64,000 nt of DNA. Origin: Ruegeria sp. THAF33 (lineage in GTDB: Bacteria > Pseudomonadota > Alphaproteobacteria > Rhodobacterales > Rhodobacteraceae). The stretch spans positions 3,327,501 to 3,391,500 of the forward strand of contig NZ_CP045384.1 in NCBI RefSeq assembly GCF_009363615.1, written 5' to 3'. Each line of letters begins with the position of its first letter. The stretch's first letter is position 1. Made by a program: the position numbers and the translations under genes. The notes beneath the pieces are model-generated. The model was given only the letters and a program-made list of their open reading frames with translations. It had not been told where the DNA came from and searched no databases. This document shows positions 57,110-64,000 of this stretch, one piece after another.

Positions 57110-57468
57110 TGGCCCACTCTCAGTCAATCAGCGACAAGCTGCTTGAGCGTATCCTTTCCTCACTTTCCGATGACAAGGCCGAAGACGTCGTGCAGATCAA
57201 CCTGCAAGGCAAGTCGTCTGTCGCGGATCACATGGTCATTGCTTCGGGTCGGTCGACCCGTCAGGTCTCGGCCATGGCGGAAAAGCTGACGGATCGCATC
57301 AAGCAGGAATTCGGTTTCACCTCGAAGGTCGAAGGCAAGGATGCCGGCGATTGGGTGCTGATCGATACGGGCGACGTGATCGTCCATATCTTCCGCCCCG
57401 AAGTGCGCGAATTCTACCAGCTGGAAAAGATGTGGCTGCCTCAGGGCGGCAGCGCCTCGGCGAACTGA
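57109..57468 (+). CDS. rsfS: Ribosome silencing factor
   Basis: The 119-aa product matches RsfS/Iojap: LSDDKAEDVVQINLQGKSSV, ADHMVIASGRSTRQVSAMAE, GDWVLIDTGDVIVHIFRPE. It binds uL14 and keeps ribosomal subunits apart in starved cells. rlmH follows 44 bp downstream, the usual rsfS-rlmH pair. Without the leader ORF no clear ribosome site precedes this ATG. Confidence 0.93.
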   Translation: MAHSQSISDKLLERILSSLSDDKAEDVVQINLQGKSSVADHMVIASGRSTRQVSAMAEKLTDRIKQEFGFTSKVEGKDAGDWVLIDTGDVIVHIFRPEVREFYQLEKMWLPQGGSASAN

Positions 57469-57512
57469 GGCGCCATCCCGGCCCGTATTGAGGGGCCGGA
57501 GGCGAGAGAGAT

Positions 57513-57983
57513 ATGCGTATCAGCATAGTTGCGGTCGGGCGATTGCGCGCCGGACCGGAGAAGTCCCTGCTTGATGATTACCTGACCCGCTTTGATCGGA
57601 CCGGCCGTGGCCTGGGCCTTGGTCCCGCGCGGGTGATCGAGGTTGATGACAAGAAAAACGCAGGCATGGGGGCCGAAGCCGCGTTGCTGCGCAAGGCGCT
57701 GCCCAAGGGCGCGGTGATCTGTACGCTGGACGAACGCGGGCGCGTGATGTCTTCGCCCGATTTTGCCAAGAAACTGGGTAGTTGGCGCGATGCGGGGCGG
57801 CAGGATCTGGCGCTGATCATCGGCGGAGCGGACGGAATAGACCCTGCTTTGCGGGCCGAAGCCGACTTTTCCCTCTCGTTCGGGTCGATGGTCTGGCCTC
57901 ATATGCTGGTCCGTGTGATGCTGGCTGAGCAACTGTATCGGGCCGCGACCATTCTGTCAGGTGGCCCCTATCACCGGGTCTGA
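57513..57983 (+). CDS. rlmH: 23S rRNA pseudouridine-1915 N3-methyltransferase
   Basis: The 156-aa product has the SPOUT-fold knot of Rlm[14 protein letters not shown] for SAM binding and the C-terminal GGPYHRV. It methylates Psi1915 in the decoding-region helix of 23S rRNA. It follows rsfS and is nearly contiguous with the flavodoxin-like gene. Confidence 0.95.
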   Translation: MRISIVAVGRLRAGPEKSLLDDYLTRFDRTGRGLGLGPARVIEVDDKKNAGMGAEAALLRKALPKGAVICTLDERGRVMSSPDFAKKLGSWRDAGRQDLALIIGGADGIDPALRAEADFSLSFGSMVWPHMLVRVMLAEQLYRAATILSGGPYHRV

Positions 57984-57984
57984 C

Positions 57985-58470
57985 ATGGCGCAGCTTCTGA
58001 TCGTTTACCATTCGCGCACAGGTGGTGCCCGGCAGATGGCCGAAGCGGCGGCTGAATCGGCACGGGCAGAGACCGAGGTTGAGCTTGTGCCTGCGGATCA
58101 GGCGGGGCCGGAGGATGTGCTGGCCGCCGACGGCTACATCTTCTGCGCGCCAGAGAATCTGGCGGCGATCTCTGGCTTGATGAAGGAATTCTTCGACCGC
58201 TGCTATTACCCGGTTCTTGGACAGATCGAAGGTCGCCCATATGCGCAGATGATTTGCGCCGGGTCGGACGGAGAGAATGCAGCCCGCCAGATCGCACGGA
58301 TCGCCACTGGCTGGCGGTTGAAAGAGGTCCAGTCGCCGCTGATTGTCTGCACGCACGCGCAAACGCCCGAGGCCATTCTGGCCCGAAAAACCATTCCGGA
58401 AGATCAGCTGGATCGGTGTCGTGAGATCGGCGCCGCGTTGGGTGCGGGCCTGACCATGGGGATTTTCTGA
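57985..58470 (+). CDS. Flavodoxin-like NAD(P)H oxidoreductase
   Basis: The 161-aa product has a flavodoxin fold: LLIVYHSRTGGARQMAEAAA binds FMN phosphate, and ADGYIFCAPENLAAISGLMKEF matches the second FMN loop. It is one base past rlmH, so it belongs to the same operon. The electron partner is unknown. Confidence 0.82.
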   Translation: MAQLLIVYHSRTGGARQMAEAAAESARAETEVELVPADQAGPEDVLAADGYIFCAPENLAAISGLMKEFFDRCYYPVLGQIEGRPYAQMICAGSDGENAARQIARIATGWRLKEVQSPLIVCTHAQTPEAILARKTIPEDQLDRCREIGAALGAGLTMGIF

Positions 58471-58473
58471 AGG

Positions 58474-58821
58474 TCAGTTCAGTTCGACCAACGTCGTGTC
58501 TTCGTTCCAGCCATCCACATTGCACCGGGCCTGAATCTGCACCTGTGAAACGTTTTCCGGAATCACCACGCCACCAAGCGAGCGGGTAAAAGGTTGTTCT
58601 GTCTCATGCGGGTGGTGCAGCACACGCATTCCCAGTTCATTCCCGTCCATGTCCAGAACGCGCCAGCCGTCGGCGTAATGATCCCAGCCTGTATCGGGAT
58701 GCCGGATTGTCACGTCGAACCGCCACGTGTCACCGGTGGCACTGGCGCGGACCTGCTCGACTGTCGGCGGGTCGGCAAGGGCAGGGGCAGCCAGAAGGGC
58801 ACTGAGAATCACATATCGCAT
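58474..58821 (-). CDS. Small secreted or periplasmic protein of unknown function
   Basis: The product (115 aa from the ATG at 58821) begins with a clear signal peptide, MRYVILSALLAAPALADP, then a short domain with DTWRFDVTIRHPDTGWDHYADGWRVLD-type strands. An earlier ATG at 58851 would lengthen the signal region by 10 residues and lies 6 nt after the upstream stop; either start is possible. It follows the DUF599 gene on the same strand. Confidence 0.7.
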   Translation of the reverse strand: MRYVILSALLAAPALADPPTVEQVRASATGDTWRFDVTIRHPDTGWDHYADGWRVLDMDGNELGMRVLHHPHETEQPFTRSLGGVVIPENVSQVQIQARCNVDGWNEDTTLVELN

Positions 58822-58856
58822 GGATCGAACGTACGGTGTAACGCGGCGCATGGGGA

Positions 58857-59567
58857 TCACGTCTCTGTGTTTGAGGTTTGGGCCATGAGGATCGCGCGGG
58901 AATGCGATGCAAACTCGCGGCGATACAGGACACCGAATGTGATCATCGTGCCCAACACCAATGCCATCGGTCCAAGAAACCACGCCAGCGAAGCAAGGGC
59001 GAAATAGGTGGCGCGAAGACCGCGGTTGAAGCTTCGGGCGGCGGTCACGCAGATCTCGGCCGCCTGACCGGCCCGAGGATAGGCGTTTGGGTCTTCAGGA
59101 TCGTTTGGAACCGAGGCCATCAAAACGGCGCAATACCCAAAAAGGCGATGTGCCCAGACGTATTTCAAAAAAGCATTGGCCAGCAGCAGGACAACCACAA
59201 GTATCTTGATTTCCCAGACCATCGCCGGTGCGCTGCCGATGGCAAGATCCGTCGCCACCCCGGCCAATCGTTCGGTATTGCCCAACAGGGCCAGACCACC
59301 CCCGATGGCAATCATCGTGGTCGAGGCGAAAAAGGTGCTGCCTTGCCGCATGGCAGCCACGACCTGCGCATCGAACATCCGTGGCTGACGCGTCACCATC
59401 TCGTGCATCCAGTCGCGGCGGTAGCCATCCATCACAAGGGCGACGGACGGCTTCTGTGGTGACGGGTGTTCGATCTTCCATCCGATCCACAGCCACGCAC
59501 CCAGCAATATTGCAATGGCAGCATAATCCAGAGGGGAAAATAGGGCGGCACGTTCGATCCAGGTCAT
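58857..59567 (-). CDS. DUF599 family membrane protein
   Basis: The 236-aa product has four to five membrane helices (about 12-30, 80-98, 115-135, 195-218) and the DUF599 layout with MDGYRRDWMHEMVTRQPRMFDA after helix one. Function is unknown for the family. It is divergent from the glycolate oxidase genes. Confidence 0.82.
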   Translation of the reverse strand: MTWIERAALFSPLDYAAIAILLGAWLWIGWKIEHPSPQKPSVALVMDGYRRDWMHEMVTRQPRMFDAQVVAAMRQGSTFFASTTMIAIGGGLALLGNTERLAGVATDLAIGSAPAMVWEIKILVVVLLLANAFLKYVWAHRLFGYCAVLMASVPNDPEDPNAYPRAGQAAEICVTAARSFNRGLRATYFALASLAWFLGPMALVLGTMITFGVLYRREFASHSRAILMAQTSNTET

Positions 59568-59612
59568 GGCGCGACAGTACGACCGGACATCGGAACTTGC
59601 CAGAGTGGTAAA

Positions 59613-59633
59613 TTGGTAATATTATTTTACCAA
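59613..59633. promoter_or_regulatory. Palindromic operator upstream of glcD
   Basis: TTGGTAA-TATTATT-TTACCAA is a perfect 7-bp inverted repeat directly before the glcD ribosome site. The TTGGT...ACCAA form is typical of GntR-family (FadR/GlcC-type) binding sites. No such regulator gene lies in this window. Confidence 0.7.
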
Positions 59634-59646
59634 AGGGAGGGATGCC

Positions 59647-61095
59647 ATGGAAATGCCAAAGCCAAGCCCGGACGTACTGAGCCGGAAAAGCGCGATCGTT
59701 TCGCGGCTGTCGCGGGTTTTGCCGGATACGGCAATTATCCATGATCCGGCTGAAACCCGAGCCTATGAGTGCGATGCCCTGACGGCTTACAAATGCCCGC
59801 CGATGCTGGCCGTGCTGCCGTCGAGCACGCAGGAAGTCTCGGACGTTTTGCGCATCTGCCATGAAGAAGGCGTGCCTGTCGTGCCGCGCGGTGCGGGTAC
59901 GTCGCTGGCCGGCGGGGCATTGCCAACGGCTGATTGCGTCATTCTGGGCGTCGCGCGGATGAATGAGGTGCTGGAGGTTGACTATGACAACCGTTTCATC
60001 AGGGTGCAGACGGGCCGCACCAATCTGAGCGTCACCGGCGCGGTCGAGGAGGAGGATTTCTTTTATGCGCCTGATCCTTCCTCGCAACTGGCATGCGCCA
60101 TTGCCGGCAATATCGCGATGAATTCAGGTGGCGCGCATTGCCTGAAATATGGCGTGACAACGAACAACCTTATGGGCGTGACCATGGTGATGATGGATGG
60201 CAGTGTCGTCGAGATCGGCGGCGCGCATCTGGATGCGCCCGGTCTGGACCTTTTGGGCGTCATTTGCGGCTCGGAAGGTCAGTTGGGCGTGGTGACCGAA
60301 GCAACACTGCGCATTCTGCGCAAACCCGAAGGCGCGCGGCCGGTTCTGATGGGGTTCGACGACAACGAAGTCGCGGGTCAGTGTGTTTCTGACATTATCA
60401 AATCGGGCATTCTGCCGGTCGCGATCGAGTTCATGGACACGCTGTGCATTAAAGCCTGCGAAAACTTTGCGCACGCCGGCTATCCCGACTGCCATGCGCT
60501 GTTGATTGTCGAAGTGGAAGGGTCGGAAGCCGAAATTGACCATCAATTGTCGAAAATCATCGAGATCGCCAAACGCCACAACCCGGTCGAGCTGCGAGAA
60601 AGCCAGTCAGCCGAAGAAAGCGCAAAAATCTGGCTTGGTCGGAAATCCGCATTCGGCGCCATGGGGCAGTTGAACGACTACATGTGCCTTGACGGTACGA
60701 TCCCGGTGTCGGCCCTGCCAACGGTGCTGCGCCGTATCGGCGAGTTGAGTGAAGAATTCGGTCTGCCTGTCGGGAACGTTTTTCACGCAGGGGATGGGAA
60801 CATGCATCCGCTGATCCTTTTCGATGCCAACAAGCCGGGTGATCTGGAAAAATGCGAGGCATTCGGCGCCGAAATTCTGAAACTATGCGTGGACGAAGGC
60901 GGTTGTCTGACCGGTGAGCACGGCGTTGGCATCGAGAAGAGGGATCTCATGTCGCATCAATATGCGCCTGCCGATCTTGAAGCGCAGATGGCGGTCAAGG
61001 ACGTTTTTGACCCCAAATGGCTGCTGAACCCTGCCAAGGTGTTTCCACTGAACGTTTCGGAAACCCGCCGCCACGCGCAGATTGCTGCCGAATAA
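59647..61095 (+). CDS. glcD: Glycolate oxidase subunit GlcD (FAD-binding)
   Basis: The 482-aa product has an FAD-binding PCMH domain (about 50-230; VPVVPRGAGTSLAGGALPT, NIAMNSGGAHCLKYGVT) and the C-terminal oxidase domain with VFHAGDGNMHPLI and CLTGEHGVGIEKRDLM. With GlcE and GlcF it oxidises glycolate to glyoxylate at the membrane. GGGAGG lies 6 nt upstream of the ATG. Confidence 0.95.
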   Translation: MEMPKPSPDVLSRKSAIVSRLSRVLPDTAIIHDPAETRAYECDALTAYKCPPMLAVLPSSTQEVSDVLRICHEEGVPVVPRGAGTSLAGGALPTADCVILGVARMNEVLEVDYDNRFIRVQTGRTNLSVTGAVEEEDFFYAPDPSSQLACAIAGNIAMNSGGAHCLKYGVTTNNLMGVTMVMMDGSVVEIGGAHLDAPGLDLLGVICGSEGQLGVVTEATLRILRKPEGARPVLMGFDDNEVAGQCVSDIIKSGILPVAIEFMDTLCIKACENFAHAGYPDCHALLIVEVEGSEAEIDHQLSKIIEIAKRHNPVELRESQSAEESAKIWLGRKSAFGAMGQLNDYMCLDGTIPVSALPTVLRRIGELSEEFGLPVGNVFHAGDGNMHPLILFDANKPGDLEKCEAFGAEILKLCVDEGGCLTGEHGVGIEKRDLMSHQYAPADLEAQMAVKDVFDPKWLLNPAKVFPLNVSETRRHAQIAAE

Positions 61096-61119
61096 CAGGA
61101 TCTAATAACGGATTTTGCC

Positions 61120-62220
61120 ATGAAACCTGAATCAGAATCTGAACTGGCCGACATGGTGACCGGATTGAAAGAGCCTGTTTGCATCGTCGGTGGCGGCACG
61201 CGCGCGGTCACCGGTCCCGACGCGAATATCGAAACCGGGGCTCTGCGTGGCATTTCGCTTTACGAACCCGGAGCACTTACTCTTGTGGCCAAGGCCGGGA
61301 CACCATTGGCAGAGATCCAGGCCGTGCTGGAGGCGGAAGGTCAGCAACTGGCGTTTGAGCCGATGGATCACCGCAGTTTGCTTGATACTCAAGGTGAACC
61401 AACGATCGGCGGTGTCGTCGCGGCCAATATCTCGGGCCCGCGGCGGATTCAGGTCGGTGCCTGCCGGGATTTCCTGCTGGGTGTGCGTTTCGTCGACGGG
61501 CGCGGGCAGGTGGTCAAGAATGGTGGGCGAGTTATGAAAAACGTCACCGGTTATGATCTCGTTAAATTGATGGGTGGGTCTTGGGGAACACTGGGAATTC
61601 TGACCGAAGTGTCGTTGAAGGTGCTGCCCAAGCCGGAAAGAGTGGCGACTTTGTCCGTCGCCGTTCGGGATGCCGGCAGCGCGGTGAAAATTCTTTCCGC
61701 TGCGTTGAAATCACCCTTTGAAGTGACTGGTGCCGCCTATGACCCGGCGGGTGGAAATGCCCTGCTTAGGGTTGAGGGATTTGCAGAGTCGGTGACGTAC
61801 AGGATCGGTCGGTTGACCGCCTTACTGGCAGATTTTGGTGAGGTGACAGACGAGGGAGACGCCACAGCGCTTTGGACCGGGATCCGCGACGTTCACCCAT
61901 TTCAGGGCAAGGACGGGGACGTCTGGCGGCTTTCGGTAAAACCGAGTGACGCGGCGGAGATTTCGGCGCGCGCCGAAGCGGATCAAACGCTGTTTGATTG
62001 GGGCGGTGGTCTTGTCTGGCTGCGGGTCCCGGCCGGCACGGATGTGCGTGGCCGGCTTGGTTCGTTTTCGGGTCATGCCACTTTGGTGCGATCCGACCAC
62101 GACACGATCAGAAAACTGGGGCGATTTCATCCGGGACCCACATCAATATCGGCTCTGACAAAGGGCTTGCGTGCGAAATTTGATCCTCGCGGTTTGTTCA
62201 ACCCGGGGCTGATTGGATAG
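61120..62220 (+). CDS. glcE: Glycolate oxidase subunit GlcE
   Basis: The 366-aa product carries the FAD-binding half with VCIVGGGTRAVTG, LAFEPMDHRSLL, GEPTIGGVVAANISGPRR and NVTGYDLVKLMGGSWGTLGI. It is the second flavin subunit of the complex, 24 bp after glcD. Confidence 0.93.
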   Translation: MKPESESELADMVTGLKEPVCIVGGGTRAVTGPDANIETGALRGISLYEPGALTLVAKAGTPLAEIQAVLEAEGQQLAFEPMDHRSLLDTQGEPTIGGVVAANISGPRRIQVGACRDFLLGVRFVDGRGQVVKNGGRVMKNVTGYDLVKLMGGSWGTLGILTEVSLKVLPKPERVATLSVAVRDAGSAVKILSAALKSPFEVTGAAYDPAGGNALLRVEGFAESVTYRIGRLTALLADFGEVTDEGDATALWTGIRDVHPFQGKDGDVWRLSVKPSDAAEISARAEADQTLFDWGGGLVWLRVPAGTDVRGRLGSFSGHATLVRSDHDTIRKLGRFHPGPTSISALTKGLRAKFDPRGLFNPGLIG

Positions 62221-62224
62221 GGCG

Positions 62225-63538
62225 ATGCAGACAACATTCACGGATGAGCAATTGCAAGACCCGGCAATCCAGCGCTCGAACGAGATTCTGCGAAACTGCG
62301 TCCATTGCGGATTTTGCACGGCCACGTGTCCGACATATCAGGTGCTGGGAGACGAGCTCGACAGTCCGCGTGGGCGCATCTACCTGATCAAGGACATGCT
62401 GGAAAACGAGCGTGTGCCCGACGAAAAGACGGTCAAGCACATCGACCGCTGCCTGTCCTGTCTGGCCTGCATGACCACCTGCCCGTCAGGTGTGCATTAT
62501 ATGCATCTGGTCGATCACGCGCGCGAATATATCGAGGCCAACTACAAGCGCCCGCTGACGGATCGGGTGTTGCGCTGGGTTCTGGCGCAGATCCTGCCTT
62601 ATCCGATGCGGTTCCGTTGGGCCCTGATCGGGGCCAGGCTGGGTCGTCCTTTCCGGTTCCTGATGCCAGATGCCCGGCTGCGCGCGATGTTGGAGATGGC
62701 GCCCAAGCATATCCCGTCTGTCAGCCGCAACGATGATCCGCAGAGTTTTGCGCCCGGCGGTGAACGAAAGATGCGAGTGGCGCTGATGACGGGCTGCGCA
62801 CAAAAGGCACTGAACACCGATATCAATGACGCCACGATCCGCCTGCTGACACGGTTGGGGTGCGAGGTCGTGATCGTCGAAGGTGCCGGGTGTTGCGGAG
62901 CTTTGACCCATCACATGGGCAAGGTGCAAGACAGTCATATGGCGGCAACCGCCAATATCAGAGCCTGGAAACGGGAAATGGACGGTGATGGGTTGGATGC
63001 CATTGTCATCAATACCTCTGGCTGTGGCACCACCGTGAAAGATTATGGGCATATGTTTCGCAATGACCCGCTTGCCGAAGATGCGGCGCGTGTGTCTGCA
63101 ATCGCCATGGATGTCAGTGAACTTCTGATCCAGCTGGACCTGCCGGCGGGGGAAAACCAAAACCTGACCGTCGCGTATCATGCGGCCTGTTCATTGCAGC
63201 ATGGGCAGAAGATCAAATCCTATCCCAAAGATTTGCTGAAACACGCGGGTTTCACGGTTGTCGAACCCGCCGACAGTCATTTGTGCTGCGGCAGCGCGGG
63301 AACGTACAACCTGATGCAGCCGGAAATATCAGGCCAGTTGAAACAGCGAAAAGTCAGAACACTTGAGGCGAAAAAGCCTGATATCATTGCCGCCGGCAAT
63401 ATCGGGTGCATGATGCAGATCGGTTCTGGTACGCAACTGCCGATCGTTCATACAGTAGAGTTGCTGGACTGGGCGACCGGCGGGCCAAAGCCACCGGCCT
63501 TGCAGAGAACAGGGAACCCGGTTCCCGTCTTGCGGTGA
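62225..63538 (+). CDS. glcF: Glycolate oxidase iron-sulfur subunit GlcF
   Basis: The 437-aa product has two [4Fe-4S] motifs, CVHCGFCTATCPTYQ and CLSCLACMTTCPSG, then two CCG domains (GAGCCGALTHHMG near 225, DSHLCCGSAGTYNLMQ near 360). It passes electrons from the flavin subunits to quinone. ATG at 62225 lies 4 nt past the glcE stop. Confidence 0.95.
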   Translation: MQTTFTDEQLQDPAIQRSNEILRNCVHCGFCTATCPTYQVLGDELDSPRGRIYLIKDMLENERVPDEKTVKHIDRCLSCLACMTTCPSGVHYMHLVDHAREYIEANYKRPLTDRVLRWVLAQILPYPMRFRWALIGARLGRPFRFLMPDARLRAMLEMAPKHIPSVSRNDDPQSFAPGGERKMRVALMTGCAQKALNTDINDATIRLLTRLGCEVVIVEGAGCCGALTHHMGKVQDSHMAATANIRAWKREMDGDGLDAIVINTSGCGTTVKDYGHMFRNDPLAEDAARVSAIAMDVSELLIQLDLPAGENQNLTVAYHAACSLQHGQKIKSYPKDLLKHAGFTVVEPADSHLCCGSAGTYNLMQPEISGQLKQRKVRTLEAKKPDIIAAGNIGCMMQIGSGTQLPIVHTVELLDWATGGPKPPALQRTGNPVPVLR

Positions 63539-63657
63539 ATCATGCTGATGCCAGCGCGCATCATTTCCCAGGGAAATACCTTTGGTGCATGACCGCCCTA
63601 TTTTCGCCCAACGCGGCACGTAGGACAAAAGCTTCGAAGTGAGTCTCGGAGAACCGC

Positions 63658-64000
63658 GTGCGTAACTGGATCAAGGCGATCGTGCTCTGTGTCTTGCCAT
63701 TGGCGGCCACGGCGCAGGACACTAGGCTGGAAAGCCTGGATACGTCGGATTCCGGGCGCGAGTGGATGGCTGTCGGGCGGTTGGATATCGCCGGCGCAGG
63801 GTTTTGCACCGGAACGCTGGTGTCGCCGACCCTTGTACTGACAGCGGCGCATTGCCTGTTCGACAAAAGATCAGGACAACGGATCAACCCTGCGGATATC
63901 GAGTTTCTGGCCGGGTGGCGTTTGGGACGTGCGTTGGCCTATCGGACCGCGCGCCAGGCTGTGATCCATCCGGACTACCAATATGGCGTCGATTCTACGG
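63658..64000 (+). CDS. Secreted trypsin-like serine protease, N-terminal part (cut by window end)
   Basis: The frame opens with GTG at 63658 and reads through the window end. It has a signal peptide (IKAIVLCVLPLAATAQD) and the start of a chymotrypsin fold: WMAVGRLDIAGAGFCTGTLVS then LVLTAAHCLFD, giving the catalytic His of the triad. The Asp and Ser lie outside the window. A GGAG 9 nt upstream supports the GTG start. Confidence 0.75.
   Translation, partial: MRNWIKAIVLCVLPLAATAQDTRLESLDTSDSGREWMAVGRLDIAGAGFCTGTLVSPTLVLTAAHCLFDKRSGQRINPADIEFLAGWRLGRALAYRTARQAVIHPDYQYGVDST

Overview
The window looks like a chromosomal segment of an alphaproteobacterium of the Rhodobacteraceae (Roseobacter group). 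This rests on the alphaproteobacterial 23S-5S-tRNA-fMet end of an rRNA operon, a petP-petR-like regulator pair, a GTG-started glnK next to amtB, GC-rich coding sequence and many small families common in that group. It is inference from protein content; no database search was run.

Layout. 1-2230: end of an rRNA operon (partial 23S, 5S, tRNA-fMet), followed by a decayed 117-bp tandem duplication carrying a 3' tRNA fragment. 2.5-10.7 kb: amidohydrolase, a three-gene BadF/HgdB-type iron-sulfur ATPase-dehydratase-like set, and a membrane class III cyclase. 10.9-18.7 kb: small membrane protein, AraC regulator, ilvE, petP-petR, then deacetylase-like protein, xseB, ispA and dxs (isoprenoid supply). 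18.9-19.8 kb: a dead IS5-family element. 19.8-26.5 kb: a tightly coupled catabolic operon (aldehyde dehydrogenase, atypical M19 protein, unknown 562-aa protein, DUF3726 protein, LDH2-type dehydrogenase) with a divergent LysR regulator and a clear palindromic operator.

26.6-34.7 kb is the most unusual part. A SAM-domain class III cyclase with ATPase and TPR modules is followed 20 bp later by a pentameric ligand-gated ion channel homologue. Convergent to these lies a 1199-residue fusion that I read as cNMP-binding-like domain, intact phytochelatin synthase domain, a second degenerate copy of it, glutaredoxin-like domain without cysteines, HFCD cysteine-decarboxylase flavoprotein, ankyrin repeats and gamma-glutamylcyclotransferase. 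The three catalytic modules could act in sequence on glutathione: remove Gly, decarboxylate the exposed Cys, release the gamma-Glu as 5-oxoproline. I know of no described pathway of this kind.

35-37.5 kb: a divergent glycosyltransferase (GT14)/sulfotransferase pair. 37.7-64 kb is mostly housekeeping: ilvD, XRE-cupin regulator, sulfurtransferase, aminotransferase, amtB-glnK, a bifunctional penicillin-binding protein, leuB, leuC/leuD with an hdeD-like gene between them, an MscS channel, rsfS-rlmH, the glycolate oxidase genes glcDEF behind a palindromic operator, and the start of a secreted trypsin-like protease cut by the window end. Branched-chain amino acid genes (ilvE, ilvD, leuB, leuC, leuD) recur as separate transcription units.
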